Source: Achromobacter xylosoxidans (GTDB lineage Bacteria; Pseudomonadota; Gammaproteobacteria; Burkholderiales; Burkholderiaceae_B). Taken from it: a stretch of 64,000 nucleotides of DNA. How positions within the stretch are numbered: the first letter of the stretch is position 1; each line of letters begins with the position of its first letter. Shown here one piece after another: positions 52,727 to 62,177 of the stretch. The stretch covers positions 3,038,001 to 3,102,000 of the forward strand of contig NZ_LN831029.1 of the NCBI RefSeq assembly GCF_001457475.1. Reading direction: 5' to 3'. Both the position numbers and the translations under genes were made by a program. The notes under the pieces are model-generated. The model was not told the DNA's origin, searched no databases, and was given only the letters and a program-made list of their open reading frames with translations.

Positions 52727-54040
52727 TCAATCCGCCGTCACCGGCGCCGACAGCCACCGCAGGACAAAACGCGCGCCGCCCAGGGGGCTGTCCTGCACCT
52801 CGATCGTGCCCTGGTGGCTGGCGGCGACGCGCTTGACGATGGCCAGGCCCAGGCCGGCGCCGCCGGTGCCGCGGTCGCGGCTTTCGTCCAGGCGGATGAA
52901 GGGTTCGAAGATGCGCCCGCGGTGTTCAAGCGGGATGCCCGGGCCGTCGTCGTCCACCACCAATTCGTAGCCCCCGGCGGGGCAGCTGGTGAGCGCGATC
53001 TCGATGCGCCCGCTGGCGTAGCGCACCGCGTTCTGCACCAGGTTCAGCAGCGCGCGGCTCATGTAGCGCGGATGTAGCTGGACATGGGCCGGCAGGCCAT
53101 CGCGCACGTGGCAGCGCACCCCGCGCGCGTCGGCCTGGTGCGCGACCTGGGCCAGCGCTTCGCCCAGCCAGTCGCGCACGTCCACCGTTTCCTGGGTGAC
53201 GACGTCTTCGGCGGGGCGCTCCAGCCGCGCGTACACCAGCAGTTCGCCCACCATCGCCTCGAGCTCGCCGATGTCGGTGCGCATGTCGTGCAGGATCTGG
53301 TCGCGCTTGGGCAGGAATTTTTCCTGGCCGAGCATGTCGACCTCGAAAGACAACCGCGCCAGCGGCGTGCGCAGTTCATGCGAAACCGCGTTGGTCAGGC
53401 TGCGCTGGTTTTCCACCAGCGCGGCGATGCGCTCGGCCATCTGGTTGAAACTCTCGCCGACGTGCCGGATACCGGAGAAATGCGAAAGCCGCACCCGTAC
53501 CGCCAGGTCGCCCTGGCCCATGCGCAGCGTGGCGTTGCGCAGGGCATCCAGGTCGCGCCAGACCGGCAGCGCCCACAACAGCAGCAGCACCATCGCCAGC
53601 ACCATGCAGAGCGCCAGCCAGGCGCCCCAGGTGATCCATTTTTCCAGCGACGGTTCGCCCGGCAGGCGCATTTCGAGCCATTGGCGCGGCTCGCCGGGCA
53701 GGGGCGCCAGATAGGTGTTGTACTCGTCGCGCATGATGAAGCCGCGCGTGGCCAAGTCCTGCCGTTCCTTCTCGGTGGTCTCGATCCGTTCCGGCGTCAC
53801 CAGCTTGAGCTCCAGCCCGTAATGGGGCCGCAGCGAATCGCGGATGAAGGCGGCGCGCGATTCGGGTTCGATCGGGTCCAGCTCCTTGTGCAGCGCATAC
53901 ATCTGGCCGCGCACCGCCTGGTAGGAGAGGTCGGCGCTGACCGAATCGAGCAGGTATTCCAGGCTGCGGTTCACGAGCTGGGAGGCGGCGATATAGGCAA
54001 TGGCGGCGACCACGAATATACGGATCGTGAACTTGAGCAT
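52727..54040 (-). CDS. Orphan sensor histidine kinase, RstB-like
   Basis: From ATG 54040 (AGGAA upstream) the product has 437 residues. Two membrane helices (about 7-20 and 140-160) enclose a periplasmic region of about 115 residues. HAMP, HisKA with SHELRTPLARL and HATPase with LLNLVQNAVRYASG, DDDGPGIP and GTGGAGLGLAIV follow. The HAMP/HisKA part is RstB-like. No response regulator gene is adjacent on either side, which is unusual for this family. Confidence 0.9.
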   Translation of the reverse strand: MLKFTIRIFVVAAIAYIAASQLVNRSLEYLLDSVSADLSYQAVRGQMYALHKELDPIEPESRAAFIRDSLRPHYGLELKLVTPERIETTEKERQDLATRGFIMRDEYNTYLAPLPGEPRQWLEMRLPGEPSLEKWITWGAWLALCMVLAMVLLLLWALPVWRDLDALRNATLRMGQGDLAVRVRLSHFSGIRHVGESFNQMAERIAALVENQRSLTNAVSHELRTPLARLSFEVDMLGQEKFLPKRDQILHDMRTDIGELEAMVGELLVYARLERPAEDVVTQETVDVRDWLGEALAQVAHQADARGVRCHVRDGLPAHVQLHPRYMSRALLNLVQNAVRYASGRIEIALTSCPAGGYELVVDDDGPGIPLEHRGRIFEPFIRLDESRDRGTGGAGLGLAIVKRVAASHQGTIEVQDSPLGGARFVLRWLSAPVTAD

Positions 54041-54247
54041 GCTGTGATTCCTGTGGGGCGCGAGGGCCGCACATCTGCCGTCCGGGCGCATCGAGTTCCA
54101 TCGCGGTGGGCTGCGGAATGCTACCGAAGGCGGCTATCGCAATCCGCCCGCATTTGTATGGAAATTGTGAAAATTCATGTAGTGATCCGGACACGGCGGC
54201 GGGTGGACGATTGAAACGATGACGCCGCCCGGCTATAAGCTTGAATC

Positions 54248-55558
54248 ATGGAGACCCGCCATCCCGGGGGGCTTCAACCGTGTCAGAGTGCCGCCCCGAT
54301 GCCGCCGCAGCCGCCTTTTCATGATGAACACGTCGCCAGCAAGACGGCGGCCAGCGAAGCCGTCCCGGCCGGACGGGGCTCCTGTATGGAGGTCTTCCTG
54401 GCTTTCCTGCGCCTGGGCTTGACGGCTTTTGGCGGTCCGGTGGCGCATCTGGCCTATTTCCGCGAGGAATTCGTCGACCGCCGCCGCTGGCTCGACGATT
54501 ACGCTTTTTCCGATCTGGTGGCGCTTTGCCAGTTCCTGCCGGGGCCGGCCAGCAGCCAGGTCGGCATGGCCCTGGGCCTGAAGCGGGCGGGGTGGGCGGG
54601 CATGCTGGCCGCCTGGCTGGCGTTCACGCTGCCGTCGGCGTTGGCGATGATCCTGCTGGGCCTGGGGTTGGCGCGGTTTGGCGGCCTGGCGGGCCTGCCG
54701 GCGGTGCACGGCCTGAAAGTGGCGGCGGTGGCCGTCATCGCCCAGGCCGTATGGGGCATGGGCCGATCGCTCTGCCCCGATCGTCCGCGCGCCGGGTTGG
54801 CGATGGTGACCGCGCTGATGACGCTGGCGCTGCCGTCGACGCTGGGGCAGATCGGCGCCATCGCGCTGGGCGCCGTCGCCGGCGCCGCCCTGTTGCAGGT
54901 GCCGCCGCGGCCCCTCCTGGCCAACCGGACCCAGGGCGCGTCGCGCCTCGGCGGCTACGTCTGTCTGGCCCTGTTCATCCTGTTGCTGGTGGCGCTGCCG
55001 TTGTGGGCCGACCTGTCGGGCGCGCCGCTGGCGGCCCAACTGGCGGGGTTCTACCGTGCCGGCGCCCTGGTGTTCGGCGGCGGCCATGTCGTCCTGCCGC
55101 TGCTGCAGACGGCGGCGGTGGGCGGCGGCATGGTGCCGGACGCGGATTTCCTGGCCGGCTACGGCGTCGCGCAGGCCGTGCCCGGCCCCTTGTTCACCTT
55201 TGCCGCCTTTCTTGGCTCGGCCTCGGCCGGCCCCTTGTCGGGCTGGGCCGGCGGCCTGGCGATGCTGGTGGCCATCTTCCTGCCGGGCGCGTTGCTGGTG
55301 GCGGCGGCCTTGCCGTTCTGGGAAAGCCTGCGGCGACGGCCGGGCGTGCGCAACATGGTGGCGGGCGTGAACGCCGCGGTGGTCGGTATCCTGCTGTCGG
55401 CGCTGTATGACCCGGTATGGACCAGCGCGATCCGCGGCAAGTGGGATTTCGCGCTGGCGCTGGCGCTGTTCGGCCTGCTGGTCTATGCGCGCTGGTCGCC
55501 GTTGTGGGTGGTGCTGGCCGCGGCCGCGGGCGGTTGGGCGCTGGGCTGGCTGGCCTGA
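54248..55558 (+). CDS. chrA: Chromate transporter ChrA
   Basis: The protein consists of two CHR domains in tandem (about 45-210 and 240-430). Signatures FLRLGLTAFGGPVAHLAYFREEFV and FYRAGALVFGGGHVVLPLL start each domain, with QFLPGPASSQVGMALG and QAVPGPLFTFAAFLG further on. About ten membrane helices. It exports chromate and confers resistance in the family. The start is uncertain: ATGs at 54299 and 54386 are also in frame, and no good ribosome-binding site separates them. No chrB regulator is adjacent. Confidence 0.92.
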   Translation: METRHPGGLQPCQSAAPMPPQPPFHDEHVASKTAASEAVPAGRGSCMEVFLAFLRLGLTAFGGPVAHLAYFREEFVDRRRWLDDYAFSDLVALCQFLPGPASSQVGMALGLKRAGWAGMLAAWLAFTLPSALAMILLGLGLARFGGLAGLPAVHGLKVAAVAVIAQAVWGMGRSLCPDRPRAGLAMVTALMTLALPSTLGQIGAIALGAVAGAALLQVPPRPLLANRTQGASRLGGYVCLALFILLLVALPLWADLSGAPLAAQLAGFYRAGALVFGGGHVVLPLLQTAAVGGGMVPDADFLAGYGVAQAVPGPLFTFAAFLGSASAGPLSGWAGGLAMLVAIFLPGALLVAAALPFWESLRRRPGVRNMVAGVNAAVVGILLSALYDPVWTSAIRGKWDFALALALFGLLVYARWSPLWVVLAAAAGGWALGWLA

Positions 55559-55639
55559 CGGCCAGCGGCCGCGAGGATACTGCGCGCGCCGGCGGCGCGA
55601 CGCCGCGCCCGCCGTGGCGCGCCCGCGGCGGCTGGCAGC

Positions 55640-56467
55640 CTATTGGCGCCAGCGCGGCGCGCGCTTCTGCAGGAAGGCGTCGATGCCTTCACCCGCGTCT
55701 TCCTCCATCATGTTGCGGGCCATGACCTCGGCGGCGTATTCGTAGGCTTCGGCCTGCGGCATCTGGCGCTGGGCGTAGAACATGCGCTTGCCGTAGCGGA
55801 TGGCCGCGGGGCTCTTGGCCACGATGACGTCAACCAGGGCCTGGACCCTCGCATCCAGCTCCTGCGCGGGCGCGACGTCGTTCAGCAGGCCCCAGTCGCG
55901 CGCCTGCTCGGCGTCGATGAAGCGCGCCGTGACCAGCATCTCGAAAGCGCGTTTGGCGGCGATGTTGCGGCTCAGGGCCACGGCCGGCGTCGAGCAGAAC
56001 AGGCCGGCGTTGATGCCCGACACGGCGAATCGCGCCGTGTCCTCGGCCACCGCCAGGTCGCAGCTGGCGACCAGTTGGCAGCCCGCCGCGGTGGCCACGC
56101 CGCGGACCTTGGCGATTACCGGCACCGGCAGGGCCTGCAGGCCCTGCATCACGCCGCTGCATTTGCGGAACAGGGCCAGGTAGTAATCGAACGACGGCTG
56201 GCTGCGCATCTCGCGCAGATCGTGTCCGGCGCAAAAGGCGCGGCCGGCCGACTCCAGCACCACGCAACGCAGGTCCGGCGCGCGCGCCAGCGCATCGATG
56301 GCGGCGCGCAGCGCGTCCAGCAGGCCTTCGGACAGCGCATTGAACTGCGCCGGCCGGTTCAGGCGCAGCGTGGCGACGCCGTCCCGCAGCGTGTGCGACA
56401 GCAAGGGGTCTGGCGACGTGGCGGGGGCGGTTGCGGGCCGTGCAGGCGTCGAAAGCTCGGATGGCAT
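55640..56467 (-). CDS. Enoyl-CoA hydratase/isomerase (crotonase) family protein
   Basis: From ATG 56467 (AGGAGA upstream) the product has 275 residues. Crotonase motifs LNRPAQFNALSEGLLDAL, AFCAGHDLREM (oxyanion hole) and VRGVATAAGCQLVASCDLAVAED are present. The sequence looks closest to the ECHDC3-type subgroup, in which the usual catalytic Glu pair is not conserved, so the reaction is uncertain. It is the next gene after a LysR gene on the same strand, 70 bp downstream. Confidence 0.87.
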   Translation of the reverse strand: MPSELSTPARPATAPATSPDPLLSHTLRDGVATLRLNRPAQFNALSEGLLDALRAAIDALARAPDLRCVVLESAGRAFCAGHDLREMRSQPSFDYYLALFRKCSGVMQGLQALPVPVIAKVRGVATAAGCQLVASCDLAVAEDTARFAVSGINAGLFCSTPAVALSRNIAAKRAFEMLVTARFIDAEQARDWGLLNDVAPAQELDARVQALVDVIVAKSPAAIRYGKRMFYAQRQMPQAEAYEYAAEVMARNMMEEDAGEGIDAFLQKRAPRWRQ

Positions 56468-56537
56468 GACATCTCCTGGAGAGAGGGATATGCCGATAGT
56501 AGGCCAAAGCGAGCGGGCGGCGCCGCGTCGGCATGCG

Positions 56538-57440
56538 TCAGGCGAGCGCGGCGCCGAGCTGCGCGCGCAGCCACGCCAGGCCGGCATCGGCATCGGCGCG
56601 TTCATGCCAGATCATTTCGAAGGCCAGGGGCGCGATAGGAAACGGCGCCGCGCCGACCGCCAATCCCGGCGGGACCGGGTCGACCGTGCGGCGCGCCACC
56701 GTCAGCAGCAGATCGGTGCCGGCCAGCATGGCAGGCGCCGCGGTCCAGTGCGGCAGGCGCACCGCCACACGGCGCGCGTGGCCGAGGCGGGCCAACGCGG
56801 CATCGACCTCGGCGGCGCGCTGGTCCGGTCCGGCCGCGACCAGCACGTGCGGCCGCGCCAGATACGCCTGCAAGGTCGACGGCACGCCCTGGCCGGCATC
56901 GGCGGCGCAGACGAAATCCTCCAGGAACAGCACCGCGCGGCGGATGTCGGCCGGTGTTTCGCCAAACACCGACAGCGCGAGGTCCAGCTGGCCATCGGCC
57001 ACGCCGGCGATCATGCCGCTGCGGCTGGCATAGCTGATTTCCAGGTCGATGCCCGGCGCCTCGCGCCGCATGTGGCGCAACAGCGGCGGCAGCGCCACGC
57101 GCGCGCCGTAGTCCGACATGGCCAGACGAAACGCGCGCCGGCTCGCCGCCGGCTCGAACACCGCGCCCGCCAGTAGCCGGCGCACCTGCGCCAGCACATC
57201 GCGCAGCGGCGCCTCCAGCGCCAGCGCGTGGGCCGTGGGGCGCAAGCCGCCCCGGGTGCGATGGAACAGGGGGTCGCCCAGCAACACCCGCAGGCGCGCC
57301 AGCGCGTGGCTCATGGCCGGCTGGCTCATTGGCAGCCGGGCGGCGGCGCGGGTGAGGTGGCGTTCATGCAGCAGGGCATCCAGCACCACCAGCAGGTTCA
57401 GGTCGATTGCCCTTAGATTATTCGTGATGTGCATATCCAA
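56538..57440 (-). CDS. LysR-family transcriptional regulator
   Basis: The helix-turn-helix is LNLLVVLDALLHERHLTRAAARLPMSQPAMSHALARLR (about 14-51), of the NodD/NahR/LinR-like subgroup, followed by FHRTRGGLRPT. The effector domain runs from about 95 to 295. It is divergent from the YdcZ-like transporter gene across 89 bp of AT-rich sequence and probably controls it. Two ATGs near the start (57440 and 57434) are possible. Confidence 0.9.
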   Translation of the reverse strand: MDMHITNNLRAIDLNLLVVLDALLHERHLTRAAARLPMSQPAMSHALARLRVLLGDPLFHRTRGGLRPTAHALALEAPLRDVLAQVRRLLAGAVFEPAASRRAFRLAMSDYGARVALPPLLRHMRREAPGIDLEISYASRSGMIAGVADGQLDLALSVFGETPADIRRAVLFLEDFVCAADAGQGVPSTLQAYLARPHVLVAAGPDQRAAEVDAALARLGHARRVAVRLPHWTAAPAMLAGTDLLLTVARRTVDPVPPGLAVGAAPFPIAPLAFEMIWHERADADAGLAWLRAQLGAALA

Positions 57441-57529
57441 AAGACGAATATCGAATTGGATTCAATGGTTGATGAATATGAGAATAGCGCCATTCCCATT
57501 CCCCATTCATCCATTACCGGAGTCCGGCC

Positions 57530-58003
57530 ATGAATTTCTCGACCGCCTACGTCATTCCTGCCGCCGTCCTGGCCGGCGCGCTGGTGCCGATCCAGGCCGG
57601 CGCCAACGCCGCCCTGGGGCGCCATTTGGGCCATCCCTTGTGGGCCACCATGGTGTCATTGGCGGTCAGCGCTGTCGCGGCCATGGTGGTGATGGCGCTG
57701 CTGCGGGTGCCCGCGCCCAGTTTCGGCGAGATCGGCCGGCTGCCGTGGTGGGGCTGGACCGGCGGGCTGTCGGGCGTGTTCTACATCACGGCCGCACTGA
57801 TGCTGGCGCCGCGTCTGGGCGCGGGCGCGTTCCTGGCGGCGGTGATCGCGGGCCAGATGCTGGCGGCGCTGCTGCTGGATCGCTATGCGCTGGTGGGCTT
57901 CGTGGGCAGCGCGCTCAATCCCGGGCGCCTGGCCGGCGCCGCGCTGATCGCGGGCGGCGCCTTGCTGATGCATCTGTCGAACGCGCCGCGCGCCGCGGCC
58001 TGA
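57530..58003 (+). CDS. YdcZ/DUF606 family membrane transporter (DMT superfamily)
   Basis: The 157-residue protein has five membrane helices. Family features are AAVLAGALVPIQAGANAALGRHLGHPLWATMVSLAVSA and PWWGWTGGLSGVFYI. Members are DMT-type carriers of unknown substrate, working as dimers or pairs. CGGAG precedes the ATG. Divergent from a LysR gene and convergent with a Bcr-type exporter. Confidence 0.88.
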   Translation: MNFSTAYVIPAAVLAGALVPIQAGANAALGRHLGHPLWATMVSLAVSAVAAMVVMALLRVPAPSFGEIGRLPWWGWTGGLSGVFYITAALMLAPRLGAGAFLAAVIAGQMLAALLLDRYALVGFVGSALNPGRLAGAALIAGGALLMHLSNAPRAAA

Positions 58004-58034
58004 GGCGGGGCGCCGGAGCGCGCCGACGGTGGCG

Positions 58035-59240
58035 TCAGCGCCCCGCGCCCGCGCGGCGTGCCATCAGGCCCGACAGGCACAGCAGCGGCGCCACGATCAG
58101 CACGCCGATCAGTCCCATCGCCGCCTGCGGCGCGACGCCGTGGTCGAGCAGGGCGGTGGCGATGACGGCCGAACCGCTCATCTGGAACAGCCCGTAGACG
58201 GCGGCGGCGGTGCCGGCGCGGTCGGCGAAGGGTTCCAGCGCCAGGCTCAGGGCCGAACCGAGCGCCAGCGAGAAACCGACGGTCAGCACCGCCACCGGCA
58301 GCATGAAGATCCAGGCGGCCGAGGGCGCCCAGCGCCACGCGGCCAGGTGCATCAGCGCCGCCAGCAGCAGCGCGGCCATGCCGACCCGCAGCATGGCATG
58401 GCGGCCGAAACGCGCGATGAATACCGGCGCCAGGAAGAACGCCGCGATATTGATGGCGGCATTGCCGCCGAACCAGGCCGAGAAGCCCAGCTCGGAATAG
58501 CCCAGCTGCTGCACCAGCACCACCGGCGCGGCCGATACGAATACCAGGATCATCGCCATGCCGGCCATGCCGAAGACGGCGAAGTACAGGAAGCGGCCGC
58601 TGGTGATGATGGGCGCATAGCGGCGCAGGCTGTACAGCGGCGCGCGGCCGGCCGGCGGCGCGGTCCGCGTTTCGTCGAAGCGCCAGGCCAGCAGCAGGGC
58701 CAGCGCCAGCGCGAACAGCACCATGAAGACGAACGTGCTGCGCCAGCCCAGGTGCACGGCCAGGGCGCCGCCCAGCATCGGCGCCAGCGCCGGCACCGTG
58801 CAAAGGGCGCCGTTGAGGTAACTGTAGACACGCGCGCCGACAGCGGGACTGAACCGGTCGCGCACCGCCGCGAACGCCACCAGCGAGGCCGAGCAGGCGC
58901 CCAGGCCCTGGATCACGCGGGCGGCATAGAACAATTCCAGCGAGGTGGCGGCCGCGCCCAGCGCCGATCCCAGCAGGTAGGCAAGCGCGCCGCCCAGCGC
59001 CACCGGCCGCCGGCCGTAGCGGTCGGCCAGCGGGCCGATGAGGACCTGGCCGACGCCGACCGCGAAAATGAAGAGGGTGATGCTGGCCTGCAGCGCGCTG
59101 ATCGGCTGCTCGAAGCCGGCCGCCATGGCCGGCAGCGAGGGCAGGTAGATGTCGATGCCCATGGGCGTCAGCGTGACCAGCCCCATCAGGAGGCCGATCA
59201 GCCAGGATTGGCGGCGGGCGGCGGGTAATGCAGACTTCAT
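58035..59240 (-). CDS. Bcr/CflA-type multidrug efflux MFS transporter
   Basis: From ATG 59240 the product has 401 residues with twelve membrane helices. The subfamily motif TPMGIDIYLPSLPAMA is in TM1, followed by LIGPLADRYGRRPV and ARVIQGLGACSASLVAFAAVRD. These proton antiporters export bicyclomycin, sulfonamides or chloramphenicol in relatives. Earlier in-frame starts add unconserved sequence. Confidence 0.9.
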   Translation of the reverse strand: MKSALPAARRQSWLIGLLMGLVTLTPMGIDIYLPSLPAMAAGFEQPISALQASITLFIFAVGVGQVLIGPLADRYGRRPVALGGALAYLLGSALGAAATSLELFYAARVIQGLGACSASLVAFAAVRDRFSPAVGARVYSYLNGALCTVPALAPMLGGALAVHLGWRSTFVFMVLFALALALLLAWRFDETRTAPPAGRAPLYSLRRYAPIITSGRFLYFAVFGMAGMAMILVFVSAAPVVLVQQLGYSELGFSAWFGGNAAINIAAFFLAPVFIARFGRHAMLRVGMAALLLAALMHLAAWRWAPSAAWIFMLPVAVLTVGFSLALGSALSLALEPFADRAGTAAAVYGLFQMSGSAVIATALLDHGVAPQAAMGLIGVLIVAPLLCLSGLMARRAGAGR

Positions 59241-59396
59241 GGCAGGCTCGGGGCGCGTTGCACGCCCGGGAAAACCCGACATTATCCACCAGCCTGCGTC
59301 CACCCTGAAAGCCGCCCCGCCTGGGGGCCGGGCGAAGGCCGCCCAGGCGTTGGCAAACGCGCGGCGGCATCGGGCTGGCGTAGAATGATCCGCGCC

Positions 59397-59717
59397 ATGA
59401 CTACCGCCGCCACCCGTCCCCGCATCGTCATCCTCTATTGCACGCAGTGCCAATGGCTGTTGCGCGCCGGCTGGATGGCGCAGGAACTGTTGTCCACCTT
59501 CGCCACCGACCTGGGCGAAGTGGCGCTGCAGCCCGGCACCGGCGGCGTGTTTCAGATCACTTATGACGGCGAACTGCTCTGGGACCGCAAGCGCGATGGC
59601 GGCTTTCCCGAGGCCAAGGTGCTCAAGCAACGTGTGCGCGACCGCCTCGATCCGGGTCGGCCGCTGGGCCATATCGACGGCCATCGCGCCGCGCCCGAAG
59701 ATCCGTCCGGGGCGTAA
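59397..59717 (+). CDS. SelT/SelW/SelH-like thioredoxin-fold protein
   Basis: The 106-residue protein has the redox motif CTQC (C15, C18) directly after the first beta strand (RIVILYCTQCQWLLRAGWMAQELLSTF), where eukaryotic homologues carry selenocysteine. PGTGGVFQITYDGELLWDRKRDGGFPEAKVLKQRVRD completes the Rdx family fold. A role in redox protection is inferred from the family. Divergent from the Bcr-type gene. Confidence 0.9.
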   Translation: MTTAATRPRIVILYCTQCQWLLRAGWMAQELLSTFATDLGEVALQPGTGGVFQITYDGELLWDRKRDGGFPEAKVLKQRVRDRLDPGRPLGHIDGHRAAPEDPSGA

Positions 59718-59795
59718 GCGCGGGCGCGGCGCGAGTCGCGCCTCTGCAAATGGGACAGCCGCCCCGGGGGCGGCCGTCCATCGGCGCGGCGTGGC

Positions 59796-61325
59796 TCAGG
59801 CCGCCGAACCGGATTGCCGCAGGGCCGCCTGCATCCTGTTCTTGTGGCGCACGGCCGATACCAGCAGCAGGGCGATCAGCATCACGCAGGCCAGCACGAA
59901 GCCCAGGCTGATCGGACGCGTCACGAAGATCGCCAGGTCGCCGCGCGACAGCAGCAGGGCGCGGCGGAAGTTCTCTTCCACCATCGGCCCGAGCACGAAG
60001 CCCAGCAGCAGCGGCGCCGGTTCGAAACGCAACCGTATCAACGCATAACCGGCCGCGCCGAACAGCGTCACCATGCCCACGTCGAACAGGTTGTTGTTGG
60101 TGCTGTAGACGCCGACGCAGACGAAGAACAGCGCCGCCGGGAACAGGTAGCGGAACGGCACGGTCAACAGGCGCACCCACATGCCGATCAGCGGCAGGTT
60201 GAGCAACAGCAGCAGCACGTTGCCGACCCAGAAGCTGGCGATCAGCCCCCAGAACATGTCGGCGTGCTCGACCATCATCTGCGGTCCGGGCTGGATGCCG
60301 TGGATGATCAATGCGCCCAGCATCAATGCCATCACCGGGTCGCCGGGGATGCCCAGGCTCATGGTGGGGATGAAGCTGGTCTGGGTCGAGGCGCTGGTGG
60401 CGGCCTCGGGGCCGGCGATGCCCTCGATGGCGCCGCGGCCGAAGCGGCGCGGCTCGCGCGCCACTTTCTTTTCCACCGCGTACGAGATGAACGAGGCGAT
60501 GGTCGGGCCGGTGCCCGGCAGGATGCCGAATGCCGCGCCGATGGCGGTGCCGCGCACCAGCGCGCCGCGCGACTGCTTGATGTCGCCGGCTTCCGGCCGC
60601 ATCGACTTCATGCTGACCTTGGTGCTGGTGACCTTGGTGTCGCCGCCGATCTGGTTGATGTTCTTGAGGAAGTCCGCCACGCCGAACAGGCCCATGGCCA
60701 GCGCCACGATCTGCAGGCCGTCGCTCAGTTCGAGGATGCCGAAGTGAAAGCGCATGGTGCCGGTGTTGACGTCGGTGCCGATCACGCCGAGCAACAGGCC
60801 GACCACCACCATCGCCACGCCCTTGATCGCCGAGCCCTTGGCCAGCGTGGCGCCGGCCAGCAGGCCCAGCATCATCATCGAGAAGTACTCGGCCGGGCCG
60901 AACTTGAAGGCCACGTCGACCAGCAGCGGCGAGAACAGGATCATCGCCAGGATGCCGACGGAGGCACCGCAGAACGACGAGAACATCAGCATGAACAGCG
61001 CCGAGCCGGCCTTGCCGTTGCGCGCCAGCGGATTGCCGTCCAGGCAGGCCACCGCGTGCGAGGCGGTGCCCGGCAGGTTCAGCATGATGGAGGTGATGCC
61101 GCCGCCATACTGCGAGCCGTAGTAGATGCCCGACAGCATCACCAGCGCCGCGGTCGGCGTCATGGTGTAGGTCAGCGGCAGCAGGATCGAGATGGCGGCC
61201 AGCACGCCCATGCCCGGCAGCACGCCGATCAGGTTGCCCATGAACACGCCGAACACGGCCCACAACAGGTTGTCGAGCGCGAACGCCACCGAGAACCCGT
61301 GCATCAGGTTATTGAGGATTTCCAT
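59796..61325 (-). CDS. tctA: Tripartite tricarboxylate transporter, large membrane subunit TctA
   Basis: The 509-residue protein has about 11-12 membrane helices with TctA signatures: GMGVLAAISILLPLTYTMTPTAALVMLSGIYYGSQYGGGITSIMLNLPGTASHAVAC and GTGPTIASFISYAVEKKVAREPRRFGRGAIEGIAGPEAATSA. It works with TctB and a periplasmic TctC/Bug protein in citrate or other carboxylate uptake. It begins 3 bp after tctB. No tctC is next to it. Confidence 0.95.
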   Translation of the reverse strand: MEILNNLMHGFSVAFALDNLLWAVFGVFMGNLIGVLPGMGVLAAISILLPLTYTMTPTAALVMLSGIYYGSQYGGGITSIMLNLPGTASHAVACLDGNPLARNGKAGSALFMLMFSSFCGASVGILAMILFSPLLVDVAFKFGPAEYFSMMMLGLLAGATLAKGSAIKGVAMVVVGLLLGVIGTDVNTGTMRFHFGILELSDGLQIVALAMGLFGVADFLKNINQIGGDTKVTSTKVSMKSMRPEAGDIKQSRGALVRGTAIGAAFGILPGTGPTIASFISYAVEKKVAREPRRFGRGAIEGIAGPEAATSASTQTSFIPTMSLGIPGDPVMALMLGALIIHGIQPGPQMMVEHADMFWGLIASFWVGNVLLLLLNLPLIGMWVRLLTVPFRYLFPAALFFVCVGVYSTNNNLFDVGMVTLFGAAGYALIRLRFEPAPLLLGFVLGPMVEENFRRALLLSRGDLAIFVTRPISLGFVLACVMLIALLLVSAVRHKNRMQAALRQSGSAA

Positions 61326-61328
61326 GGC

Positions 61329-61799
61329 TCAACCCCAGCGGAACAGCGGGAACTGCAGCTGCAGCGCCCACGAGAACACCGCGACGCCGAGCAGCGTCAC
61401 GCCTACCGCCAGCAGCGCCGCGCTGCGCACGGTGTGCTGGCGGTCGCCCATGGCCGAGATGAAGACCAGCGCGAACGTAGCGGGCACCAGGCCGCCGAAT
61501 TTGCCGATCAGGATGAAAGCCATCAGGCCGCCGATGATGCAGCCCCAGCCGCGCCATTCCGGCGGGGGGATGTCCTCGGCGTCCTCTTCCGCCGCCAGGG
61601 GCGAATAGGCCGTGCGCGCGATGACCAGCCCCAGCAGGACCAGCAGCACGCCGAGGATGGCGGGGAACATGCCCGGGCCCATGCGGGCCAGGCTGCCGAT
61701 GGTGTACGTGGATGCCTGCGCGATGGCGCCCAGGCCGAGCACGATCATCGTGCCCGCGGCCCACGCCTCGCGCTTGATGACGCTGCGTTTGGATTGCAT
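61329..61799 (-). CDS. tctB: Tripartite tricarboxylate transporter, small membrane subunit TctB
   Basis: The 156-residue protein has four membrane helices: REAWAAGTMIVLGLGAIAQA, MGPGMFPAILGVLLVLLGLVIA, WGCIIGGLMAFILIGKFGGLVPATFALVFISA and the C-terminal one. The acidic loop EEDAEDIPPPEWRG is typical of TctB. GGGAGGAAGG precedes the ATG at 61799. First gene of a tctBA operon; a Bug-type binding protein must come from elsewhere. Confidence 0.92.
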   Translation of the reverse strand: MQSKRSVIKREAWAAGTMIVLGLGAIAQASTYTIGSLARMGPGMFPAILGVLLVLLGLVIARTAYSPLAAEEDAEDIPPPEWRGWGCIIGGLMAFILIGKFGGLVPATFALVFISAMGDRQHTVRSAALLAVGVTLLGVAVFSWALQLQFPLFRWG

Positions 61800-62177
61800 T
61801 GGATTCCTTCCTCCCTTTGTTGTGGCTTTCTTCCGAGACTGACTTGGATCTGAAAAAAAGCTGACATTCCAATGAATGCGGGAGTCTAAAAATCCAAACT
61901 TCCGTTCACCTTTCAGGAAACGGAAAAAATTGCGGCGCCCCGGCGAGGCCACCGGCAAAACGCGGGAAATCCCTAGGCGGTTGCGGGATCCAAAGGCGCC
62001 GCAAATGCCGCCGGCGCGCGCGTCGACTGCCTTTCAAAGCTCCACACAATGGGTCAAATGCGTGAAATCCGGGTTGGCCACACTGTGCGGACCCGAGGGG
62101 CGGTGCGGGCGGTTTCGCCGCCACCCGCCATGCCGTCCCCCGGGCTCCCCGTGTGATTGCCCCGGAGTCCAAGCGCG
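61800..62177. other. Divergent promoter region between tctBA and the T2SS genes
   Basis: No gene is recognised in 378 bp. The tctB-proximal third is AT-rich and contains CCGTT...AACGG half-sites around 61920. The rest is GC-rich. Promoters for both directions should lie here, but no strong consensus is visible. Confidence 0.5.
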
